Of a stretch of DNA of 64,000 nt, positions 57,549 through 64,000 are shown in pieces; position 1 is the stretch's first letter, and every line of letters begins with the position of its first letter. This stretch comes from Halomonas cerina (GTDB lineage: Bacteria > Pseudomonadota > Gammaproteobacteria > Pseudomonadales > Halomonadaceae). The DNA lies in assembly GCF_014192215.1 (NCBI RefSeq), contig NZ_JACHXP010000001.1, positions 372,001 to 436,000 of the forward strand. The letters are read 5' to 3'. The position numbers and the translations under genes were made by a program. Under the pieces are notes generated by a model, which was not told where the DNA came from, ran no database searches, and was given only the letters and a program-made list of their open reading frames with translations.

Positions 57549-59579
57549 TCAGACCGCACCCAGAGTCAGCTGGCGCTCCTTCAGTTCATGCAGCCGGTCG
57601 CGCAGCCGCGCGGCCTCCTCGAACTCGAGGTTCTGGGCGGCCTCGAACATGGCATCCTCGGCCCGCGATACCTCCTTCGCCAGCTCTGATGGCGAGAGAT
57701 CGGCGGGGTCGTAGATCGCCGAGGCTTCGGCCACCTTGCTGCGCTCGGTCCGGCGTCCCTTGCCCTTCTTCCCGGGCGCCTCGCCGGCCTCCATGATATC
57801 GGCCACCGAGCGGCTCACGGTGGTCGGCGTGATGCCATGGGCCGCGTTGTGGGCGATCTGCTTGGTACGGCGGCGTTCGGTCTCGTCCATGGCGCGGCGC
57901 ATCGAGTCGGTGACCCGGTCCCCATAAAGGATCGCCCGGCCGTGGGCGTTGCGTGCGGCGCGGCCGATGGTCTGGATCAGCGAACGTTCGTTGCGCAGGA
58001 AGCCCTCCTTGTCGGCATCGAGGATCGCCACCAGGGAGACCTCGGGGATATCCAGGCCCTCCCGCAGCAGGTTGATCCCCACCAGCACATCGAACTTGCC
58101 GAGGCGCAGGTCACGGATGATCTCCACTCGCTCCACGGTGTCGATGTCCGAATGCAGGTAGCGCACCCGGACATCATGCTCATCCAGGTATTCGGTGAGG
58201 TCCTCGGCCATGCGCTTGGTCAGGGTGGTGACCAGCACGCGCTCCCCCACCTCGCTGCGCAGGCGGATCTCCGAGAGCAGGTCGTCGACCTGGGTGGAGG
58301 CCGGGCGCACCTCGAGCTCGGGGTCCAGCAGGCCGGTGGGCCGCACCACCTGTTCCACCACCTGGCCGGCATGCTCGGCCTCGTAGGGCCCGGGGGTGGC
58401 CGAGACGAAGATCGTCTGTGGGCAGATCGCCTCCCACTCCTGGAAGGTCATCGGTCGGTTATCCAGGGCCGAGGGCAGGCGGAAGCCATACTCCACCAGG
58501 GTCTCCTTGCGGGAGCGGTCGCCCTTGTACATGCCCCCCACCTGGGGGACGCTGACGTGAGATTCGTCGATGAACAGCAGCGCGTCACTGGGCAGGTAGT
58601 CGAAGAAGGTGGGCGGCGGCTCGCCCGGGTTGCGCCCGGAGAGATAGCGCGAGTAGTTCTCGATACCGTTGCAGTAGCCCAGCTCCAGCATCATCTCGAT
58701 GTCGTAGAGCGAGCGCTGCTCCAGGCGCTGCGCCTCCACCAGCCGGTCTTCCTTGCGCAGGACGGCCAGCCGCTCGACCAGCTCCGCCTTGATGGCATCG
58801 ATGGCGCCCAGGATGGTCTCCCGGGGGGTCACGTAGTGCGACTTGGGGTAGATGGTCATGCGCGGCACCTTGCCTCGCACCTCGCCGGTCAGCGGGTCGA
58901 AGAGGCTGATGGTGTCGATCTCGTCGTCGAAGAGCTCCACCCGCACCGCCTCGTCTTCGGCATCGGCCGGGAAGATGTCGATGACGTCGCCGCGCACCCG
59001 GTAGGTGCCGCGCTTGAAGTCCATGTCGTTGCGGGTGTACTGCAGTTCCGCCAGGCGACGCAGGAAGGCGCGCTGGTCGATCAGCTCGCCCCGAGTGAAA
59101 TGCAGGCGCATCTTCAGGTACTGGTCGGGATCGCCTAGGCCATAGATCGCCGACACCGAGACCACGATCAGCGCATCGCGTCGCTCGAGCAGCGCCTTGG
59201 TCGCCGAGAGGCGCATCTGCTCGATATGGTCGTTGATGGAGGCATCCTTCTCGATGAAGGTGTCCGACGAGGGCACATAGGCCTCGGGCTGATAATAATC
59301 GTAGTAGGAGACGAAGTACTCCACGGCGTTGTCCGGGAAGAACGCCTTGAACTCGCCATACAGCTGGGCCGCCAGGGTCTTGTTCGGGGCCATGACGATG
59401 GTCGGACGCTGCAGGCGCTGGACCACATTGGCCATGGTGAAGGTCTTGCCGGAGCCGGTCACGCCCAGCAACGTCTGGTGGGCCAGGCCCGCCTCGAGGC
59501 CAGCCACGAGCCCCTCGATGGCCGAGGGCTGATCGCCGGCGGGCTGGAACCTGGACTGCAGGCGGAACGCTTTGCTCAT
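57549..59579 (-). CDS. uvrB: Excinuclease ABC subunit B
   Basis: 676-residue UvrB, the helicase-like damage-verification subunit of nucleotide excision repair. Walker [15 protein letters not shown] (about 40-53), the beta-hairpin [10 protein letters not shown] near residue 95, helicase motifs FIDESH and IGRAARN, and a C-terminal UVR domain ([15 protein letters not shown]) that binds UvrA/UvrC. Start at MSKAFRLQ; the frame continues upstream without coding likeness. Confidence 0.97.
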   Translation of the reverse strand: MSKAFRLQSRFQPAGDQPSAIEGLVAGLEAGLAHQTLLGVTGSGKTFTMANVVQRLQRPTIVMAPNKTLAAQLYGEFKAFFPDNAVEYFVSYYDYYQPEAYVPSSDTFIEKDASINDHIEQMRLSATKALLERRDALIVVSVSAIYGLGDPDQYLKMRLHFTRGELIDQRAFLRRLAELQYTRNDMDFKRGTYRVRGDVIDIFPADAEDEAVRVELFDDEIDTISLFDPLTGEVRGKVPRMTIYPKSHYVTPRETILGAIDAIKAELVERLAVLRKEDRLVEAQRLEQRSLYDIEMMLELGYCNGIENYSRYLSGRNPGEPPPTFFDYLPSDALLFIDESHVSVPQVGGMYKGDRSRKETLVEYGFRLPSALDNRPMTFQEWEAICPQTIFVSATPGPYEAEHAGQVVEQVVRPTGLLDPELEVRPASTQVDDLLSEIRLRSEVGERVLVTTLTKRMAEDLTEYLDEHDVRVRYLHSDIDTVERVEIIRDLRLGKFDVLVGINLLREGLDIPEVSLVAILDADKEGFLRNERSLIQTIGRAARNAHGRAILYGDRVTDSMRRAMDETERRRTKQIAHNAAHGITPTTVSRSVADIMEAGEAPGKKGKGRRTERSKVAEASAIYDPADLSPSELAKEVSRAEDAMFEAAQNLEFEEAARLRDRLHELKERQLTLGAV

Positions 59580-59632
59580 CGACTCTCCCGGGGATGCCCG
59601 CGGCATCCGTATGCAGGGTAAGACGGCTCGTG

Positions 59633-60043
59633 TCAGGCCGTCGTGCGGGTGGTAATCGCCACGCTGGAGGTGGTGATCAGACGTTGGATCGGGCACTTGT
59701 CGCTGATCTCCTCGAGTCGCGCGCGCTGCTCGGGGCGCTCGATGCCGTGAAAGGACATCGTGACATCGAGCCGGTAGCGGCCATGGCGCTCCTGGCTGTC
59801 ATCGCGATGGACCGTGACGCTGACCCCTTCCAGAGGCCAGGCCTTGCGCCGGGCGTACATCATGGCGGTGATCGCCTTGCAGGCCCCCAGCGACAGGTCG
59901 AAGTAGTCATGGGGATCCGGTGCCGTGTCTTCGCCACCATAGGCCTCGGGAACATCGACATAGAGGTCCTCGAAGCCATCGAGTTCGACCCGCTGGCGAT
60001 AGAGATGGTTGCGTACGCTGGTCACTTCAATGGTCTTCTGCAT
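59633..60043 (-). CDS. OsmC-family peroxiredoxin-like protein
   Basis: 136-residue OsmC/Ohr-fold protein. Both redox cysteines are present: Cys55 in [14 protein letters not shown] and Cys117 in [11 protein letters not shown]. Relatives reduce organic peroxides with a thiol partner. It follows the HMA-fold gene by 21 bp and lies upstream of uvrB. The substrate class (Ohr or OsmC type) cannot be fixed by eye. Confidence 0.88.
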   Translation of the reverse strand: MQKTIEVTSVRNHLYRQRVELDGFEDLYVDVPEAYGGEDTAPDPHDYFDLSLGACKAITAMMYARRKAWPLEGVSVTVHRDDSQERHGRYRLDVTMSFHGIERPEQRARLEEISDKCPIQRLITTSSVAITTRTTA

Positions 60044-60064
60044 GTCAGGCCGCTCCTTGTCGTG

Positions 60065-60262
60065 TCACTTGACCTCGATGGGAAGATTCAAGGCCTCGAT
60101 GGCCTGGATCAGCGCGTCACGCCGGGCCCGGCCCTCCACCTCGGCACCATGGCGACCGACCTCGACACTCTCGACGCCGTCAAGCATCATCAAGGTCGTG
60201 GTGATGCGATTGATTTGGTCGGCGTTCTCGACACCGGTGAAGCTCAGCGACTGGTGTGCCAT
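60065..60262 (-). CDS. HMA-fold protein without metal-binding CxxC
   Basis: 65-residue protein with the beta-alpha-beta-beta-alpha-beta order of heavy-metal-associated domains (LSFTGVENADQINRITTTLM, then VESVEVGRHGAEVEG), but the metal loop that should carry GMxCxxC reads GVENAD with no cysteine anywhere. It is 21 bp from the OsmC-like gene and probably co-transcribed with it. It cannot bind copper or zinc through the usual site; its role is unknown. Confidence 0.75.
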   Translation of the reverse strand: MAHQSLSFTGVENADQINRITTTLMMLDGVESVEVGRHGAEVEGRARRDALIQAIEALNLPIEVK

Positions 60263-60417
60263 GCATGACTCCCTGCACGTCCGGGTGGCCTAGAGGTTGG
60301 CATGAAGGCCCGAGTCTAGCATGGCGAAGAAAGCTCGGCAGTGGGTTGCAAAGGCCGTTTCCTGCCCTCATCCATGATGACACTACCCTTTTTTCCTTCT
60401 TCACAGGAGCCCCGGAC

Positions 60418-61473
60418 ATGACAGCATGGATCTCCGCCACCGGCGGCCGGCAGGAGGCCGAGGACCGGGTCACCTTCGACACCCCCGAGCCGGCGCGCCT
60501 GGCCCTGGAGGCCACCGTGATGACGCCGCTGGTCCACCTCGGCGTACTCGACGTGACGGGACCGGAGGCCGAGACCTTCCTGCAGGGCCAGACCAGTGCC
60601 CAGGTGTCGCTGGCCAACGGTGACTTCGCTCCCCTCACCTGTTTCTGTACCCCCAAGGGACGCGTGCTGGCCAACGCCCAGCTATGGCGTGTGGCCCCCG
60701 AGCACTACCGGCTACTGATGCATCGCAGCCTGGTGCCATCCCTGGCCACCCACCTGAAGAAGTTCGCCGCCTTCTACCAGGCCGAGCTGAGCATCCGCGA
60801 TGACCTGGCGCTGATCGGGCTGCTGGGGCGGGAAGCGGCGGCCCTGGCCGAGGTACGCCTGGACATCACCCCACCCGCGGTCTGGCACCAGTCAGGCAAC
60901 GAGGCTATCCAACTCCTGGCGCATCCGGGGCCCCGCCCTCGCCTGCTGATCTGCCTGCCGGCCGACCGGGCAGGCGACGCCTGGGAGCGCCTGTCCGCCC
61001 AGGCCACGCCGGTCGGCAACGACGTCTGGCGCCTCCATGACATCCAGGCCGGTCTGGCTTGGCTCGACGAGCGCCAGCACGACACCTACCTGCCCCAGAT
61101 GATCAACTGGGAGGCCCTCGGCGGCATCAGCTTCAAGAAGGGCTGCTACACGGGCCAGGAGGTGGTCGCCCGGGCCCACTTCCGCGGCCAGGTGAAGAAG
61201 CGCCTGGTACGGGCTCAACTCGACGGTGGCCTGCTGCCGGAGCCCGGCAGCGCTATCGAGGACGCCCAGGACAAGCGGCTGGGCGAGGTGCTCTGCACCG
61301 CGCTGGACGCCTACGGCGAGGCCGAGGTGCTGGCGGTGATCAGTACCAAGGACCCCGATCTGCCGCTGCGCTGCGCCGGCCAGAAACTCAAGTTGCTCAA
61401 GTTGCCCTATCCGATCGAACGGCTGGACCCCGAGACCCTGGCGGTCCAAGGGAATGGGACCCCAGCGACCTGA
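60418..61473 (+). CDS. ygfZ: YgfZ folate-dependent Fe-S assembly protein
   Basis: 351-residue GcvT-fold protein of the YgfZ/IBA57 type. The signature KGCYTGQEVVARAHFRGQ near residue 240 contains the essential Cys. It uses tetrahydrofolate in repair or assembly of certain Fe-S enzymes. AGGAG lies 8 bp before the ATG at 60418; the frame runs further upstream without support. Convergent with tatD. Confidence 0.93.
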   Translation: MTAWISATGGRQEAEDRVTFDTPEPARLALEATVMTPLVHLGVLDVTGPEAETFLQGQTSAQVSLANGDFAPLTCFCTPKGRVLANAQLWRVAPEHYRLLMHRSLVPSLATHLKKFAAFYQAELSIRDDLALIGLLGREAAALAEVRLDITPPAVWHQSGNEAIQLLAHPGPRPRLLICLPADRAGDAWERLSAQATPVGNDVWRLHDIQAGLAWLDERQHDTYLPQMINWEALGGISFKKGCYTGQEVVARAHFRGQVKKRLVRAQLDGGLLPEPGSAIEDAQDKRLGEVLCTALDAYGEAEVLAVISTKDPDLPLRCAGQKLKLLKLPYPIERLDPETLAVQGNGTPAT

Positions 61474-61524
61474 TGCCCTGTTCGGCAGCCAGGTCGGGGG
61501 CGGATCACGGTAACTCGGCCGCCC

Positions 61525-62292
61525 TCACCTTCCCTCCAGCCTGAACAGCCGCCTGGCCGTGGCGGTGCTGTTCGCTGCTACCTCGTCGAGGGACTGCCCG
61601 CGCAGTTCGGCCACCACGTGACACACCTCGGCCACCCGGGCCGGCTCGTTGCGCTCGCCCTGGTGGCCGGCGAGTGGCATGTCGGGACTGTCGGTCTCCA
61701 GCGCGTAGCCGTCGTCGGGCAATGACGCCACGGCGCGACGCAGGCGTTTTGCCCGCTCGAAGGTCACCGCCCCGCCCAACCCTAGGGTGAAACCAAGGTC
61801 GAGGAACCTGCGGGCCTGCTCGGGGGAGCCGGCGAAGGCGTGGAGCAACCCGCCGGCGGGCAGGTCCAGCTGGCGCAGCCGTTTGGCAACCTTATCGTTG
61901 GCCTGAACGCAGTGGATCACGACGGGAAGGCGACGCGCCTTGGCCAGGCGCAGTTGGGCATCGAAGAGGCGCCACTGGTCATCCAGGGTCGCCTCGAAGC
62001 GGGCATCGATGCCGCACTCGCCGACTGCCACGAGTTCGGGGTGGTCATCGAGCCGCTGGGCCAACGCCTCGAGGTCCGCCTCCCGGTGCGCGTCCATGAA
62101 GTAGGGATGCAGCCCCAGGCAGACCTCGACGTCGTCGCGACGCCCCAGCGCCAGCACGTCCGCAAAGCGCGCCCGTGTCGTGCCCGGCACCACGAAACGC
62201 TGAACCCCCGCGTCCCGGGCCCGCTCGAACACCGCCTTGCGGTCGGCGGCGAAGTCGGGGAAGTCCAGATGGCAGTGGGCGTCGATCAGCAT
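61525..62292 (-). CDS. TatD-family metal-dependent hydrolase
   Basis: 255-residue TIM-barrel hydrolase of the TatD/YcfH group. The metal motif HxH is in DAHCHLDFPD (5-14), followed by GECGID (near 93), VIHCVQAN, HAFAG and LETDSPDMPLAG. Family members act as 3'-5' exonucleases or deoxyribonucleases in DNA repair; some lower peroxide damage. It is preceded by the heptamer-repeat spacer 62300-62374 and prfC upstream. Confidence 0.9.
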   Translation of the reverse strand: MLIDAHCHLDFPDFAADRKAVFERARDAGVQRFVVPGTTRARFADVLALGRRDDVEVCLGLHPYFMDAHREADLEALAQRLDDHPELVAVGECGIDARFEATLDDQWRLFDAQLRLAKARRLPVVIHCVQANDKVAKRLRQLDLPAGGLLHAFAGSPEQARRFLDLGFTLGLGGAVTFERAKRLRRAVASLPDDGYALETDSPDMPLAGHQGERNEPARVAEVCHVVAELRGQSLDEVAANSTATARRLFRLEGR

Positions 62293-62299
62293 GTGTTTT

Positions 62300-62374
62300 G
62301 GGCTGCGGGCTGCGGGCTGCGGGCTGCGGGCGACATTATAGTAGTTCGTCGCCCGTGGCTCGTCGCTCGTGGCT
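62300..62374. repeat. Heptamer repeats and hairpin between prfC and tatD
   Basis: Four tandem GGGCTGC units (62300-62327) are followed by a hairpin, GGGCGAC (62328-62334) with GTCGCCC (62348-62354), then three 7-mers CGTGGCT, CGTCGCT, CGTGGCT (62354-62374). It lies in the 97-bp gap between two same-strand genes. The structure resembles the spacer at 33311-33410. Confidence 0.85.
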
Positions 62375-62389
62375 CTCGGCGAAGCCGGG

Positions 62390-63979
62390 TTAGTGCTCCC
62401 GCGTCGGCTGGAAGCGGATCTCCGGCCAGCGCTCCTGGGTCATCTGCAGGTTGACCCGCGTGGGGGCAATGTAGGTCAGGTAGCCGCCGCCGTCGATGGC
62501 TAGGTTGGTGCTGGCCTTGCGCTTGAACTCCTCGAGCTTCTTGCCATCGTCGCAGTAGACCCAGCGCGCGGTGTTGACGTTCACGCCCTCGTAGACACAG
62601 TCGACCTTGTACTCCTCCTTGAGGCGATGGGCGACCACGTCGAACTGCAGGGTGCCCACGGCGCCGAGGATCAGGTCGTTGTTGTCCAGCGGCATGAACA
62701 CCTGGGTGGCCCCCTCCTCGGAGAGCTGTTGCAGGCCCTTCTGCAGCGCCTTCATCTTCAGCGGGTCTTTCAGGCGCACACGCTTGAACAGCTCCGGGGC
62801 GAAGTGGGGGATGCCGGTGAAGCGCATATCCTCGCCCTGGGTGAAGGTGTCACCGATCTGGATGGTACCGTGGTTGTGCAGGCCGATGATGTCGCCGGGC
62901 CAGGCTTCTTCCACCTGGGAGCGGTCCGAGGCCATGAAGGTCAGGGCGTCGGCGATCTTGACGTCCTTCTTGATGCGCACGTGGCGCATCTTCATGTTCT
63001 TCTCGTACTTGCCCGAGCAGACCCGCAGGAAGGCGATACGGTCCCGGTGGTTGGGGTCCATGTTGGCCTGGATCTTGAAGACGAAGCCGGTGAAGCGCTC
63101 GTCGTCCGCCTCCACCGTGCGGGTGTCGGTCTCGCGAGGCTGGGGCGGCGGCGCATACTCGACGAAGCCGTCGAGCATCTCGCGTACCCCGAAGTTGCCC
63201 ATGGCGGTCCCGAAGTAGACCGGGGTCAGCTCGCCACGCCGATAGGCCTCGAGATCGAACGCATGCGAGGCACCGCGCACCAGTTCGACCTCCATGCGCA
63301 GCTCTTCGGCCTGGTCCTCGCCGAGTACCGCGTCCACCTCCGGGTTATCGAGGCCTTCGATGCGCCGGTCATCCGGGATGCGACTGCCCTGTCCCTGGGT
63401 GTAGAGGTGAAGGGTGTCGTGGTAGAGGTGGTAGACCCCCTTGAAGTGGCGTCCCATGCCGATCGGCCAGGTCATCGGTGCACACTGGATATTCAAGACC
63501 TCTTCTACCTCATCCATGACCTCGATCGGATCGCGGATATCCCGGTCCATCTTGTTGACGAAGGTCAAAATCGGCGTGGTGCGCAGGCGACACACCTCCA
63601 TCAGCTTGATGGTGCGCGCCTCGACGCCCTTGGCCCCATCGATCACCATCAGCGCCGAGTCCACCGCGGTCAGGGTGCGGTAGGTGTCCTCGGAGAAGTC
63701 CTCGTGGCCCGGGGTATCGAGCAGGTTGACGATGCGCCCACCGTAGGGGAACTGCATCACCGAGGTGGTCACCGAGATGCCCCGCTCCTGCTCCATCTTC
63801 ATCCAGTCGGAGGTGGCATGGCGGTCATCGCGCTTGCTCTTCACCGAACCGGCCAGCTGGATGGCGTTGCCAAACAGCAGCATCTTCTCGGTGATGGTGG
63901 TCTTGCCGGCGTCGGGGTGACTGATGATCGCGAAAGTGCGTCGAAGCCCGACTTCGCGGGCCAGGGTAGGGTTTGACAT
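62390..63979 (-). CDS. prfC: Peptide chain release factor 3
   Basis: 529-residue translational GTPase RF3, which removes RF1/RF2 from the ribosome after peptide release. G1 motif [15 protein letters not shown] (about 20-34), G2 region [20 protein letters not shown] (G3) and NKMDRD (G4) are intact. The start [10 protein letters not shown] lies 21 bp from the window end; AATCGATGTC precedes it. It is followed by a heptamer-repeat spacer and tatD. Confidence 0.97.
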   Translation of the reverse strand: MSNPTLAREVGLRRTFAIISHPDAGKTTITEKMLLFGNAIQLAGSVKSKRDDRHATSDWMKMEQERGISVTTSVMQFPYGGRIVNLLDTPGHEDFSEDTYRTLTAVDSALMVIDGAKGVEARTIKLMEVCRLRTTPILTFVNKMDRDIRDPIEVMDEVEEVLNIQCAPMTWPIGMGRHFKGVYHLYHDTLHLYTQGQGSRIPDDRRIEGLDNPEVDAVLGEDQAEELRMEVELVRGASHAFDLEAYRRGELTPVYFGTAMGNFGVREMLDGFVEYAPPPQPRETDTRTVEADDERFTGFVFKIQANMDPNHRDRIAFLRVCSGKYEKNMKMRHVRIKKDVKIADALTFMASDRSQVEEAWPGDIIGLHNHGTIQIGDTFTQGEDMRFTGIPHFAPELFKRVRLKDPLKMKALQKGLQQLSEEGATQVFMPLDNNDLILGAVGTLQFDVVAHRLKEEYKVDCVYEGVNVNTARWVYCDDGKKLEEFKRKASTNLAIDGGGYLTYIAPTRVNLQMTQERWPEIRFQPTREH

Positions 63980-64000
63980 CGATTCCGGGTTCGTCGTCTT

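Overview
The window is a GC-rich, densely packed chromosomal stretch from a moderately halophilic gammaproteobacterium. The complete ectoine cluster ectABC (here on the minus strand), the salt-type gene content and the protein sequences point to Halomonas or a close relative in the Halomonadaceae. This placement is inferred from gene content, not from a marker-gene search. I saw no rRNA, tRNA, CRISPR array, insertion sequence or prophage block.

Layout. 1-2.7 kb: a KfrA-like DNA-binding gene (cut by the window edge) diverges from a tyrosine recombinase whose ribosome-binding region is a nine-copy 7-bp array; then sufE and a small ribbon-helix-helix protein. 2.8-8.2 kb (minus): a PfpI-like protein, yidD, hisI, zur, and a three-gene set of RimK-like ATP-grasp ligase, membrane protein with a dead transglutaminase domain, and retropepsin-like lipoprotein. 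8.3-13.4 kb: an RND efflux pump and its adaptor, and a divergent DUF3833 lipoprotein. 13.4-15.9 kb: ectC, ectB, ectA, with a strong sigma70-type promoter in front of ectA. 16-21.9 kb: gor, carbonic anhydrase, a YheT-type hydrolase, a possible ferritin-like protein, a Crp/Fnr-type regulator and msrA. 21.9-28.6 kb: tamB, tamA and a coiled-coil membrane protein. 28.9-34.2 kb: sodB, a UDP-glucose dehydrogenase-like protein that lacks its catalytic cysteine, galU, ubiG, a mupP/gph phosphatase and yciK.

34.2-44.5 kb (minus): cpoB, pal, tolB, tolA, tolR, tolQ, ruvB, ruvA, ruvC, yebC, aspS and an FmdB-type zinc ribbon. This couples envelope constriction (Tol-Pal), Holliday-junction processing and translation genes in one long same-strand run. 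44.7-57.5 kb: metabolic genes, including a D-2-hydroxyacid dehydrogenase, a ribokinase with a nucleoside hydrolase (nucleoside salvage), acylphosphatase, a Leu/Phe/Val dehydrogenase, a YihY/BrkB membrane protein, a NadM-Nudix fusion, a HypT-like LysR regulator, cardiolipin synthase, class I fumarase and a membrane-anchored FMN glutamate-synthase-like protein. 57.5-64 kb: uvrB, an OsmC-like protein, an HMA-fold protein without CxxC, ygfZ, tatD and prfC.

Most of the window is housekeeping. The least explained signals are: the 7-bp array in the recombinase leader and two further intergenic sites with 7-nt periodicity; the RimK-like/7TM/protease cluster; the UDP-glucose dehydrogenase pseudoenzyme beside galU; a 17-bp sequence repeated exactly in front of two metabolic genes; and a promoter-plus-hairpin arrangement in front of sodB.
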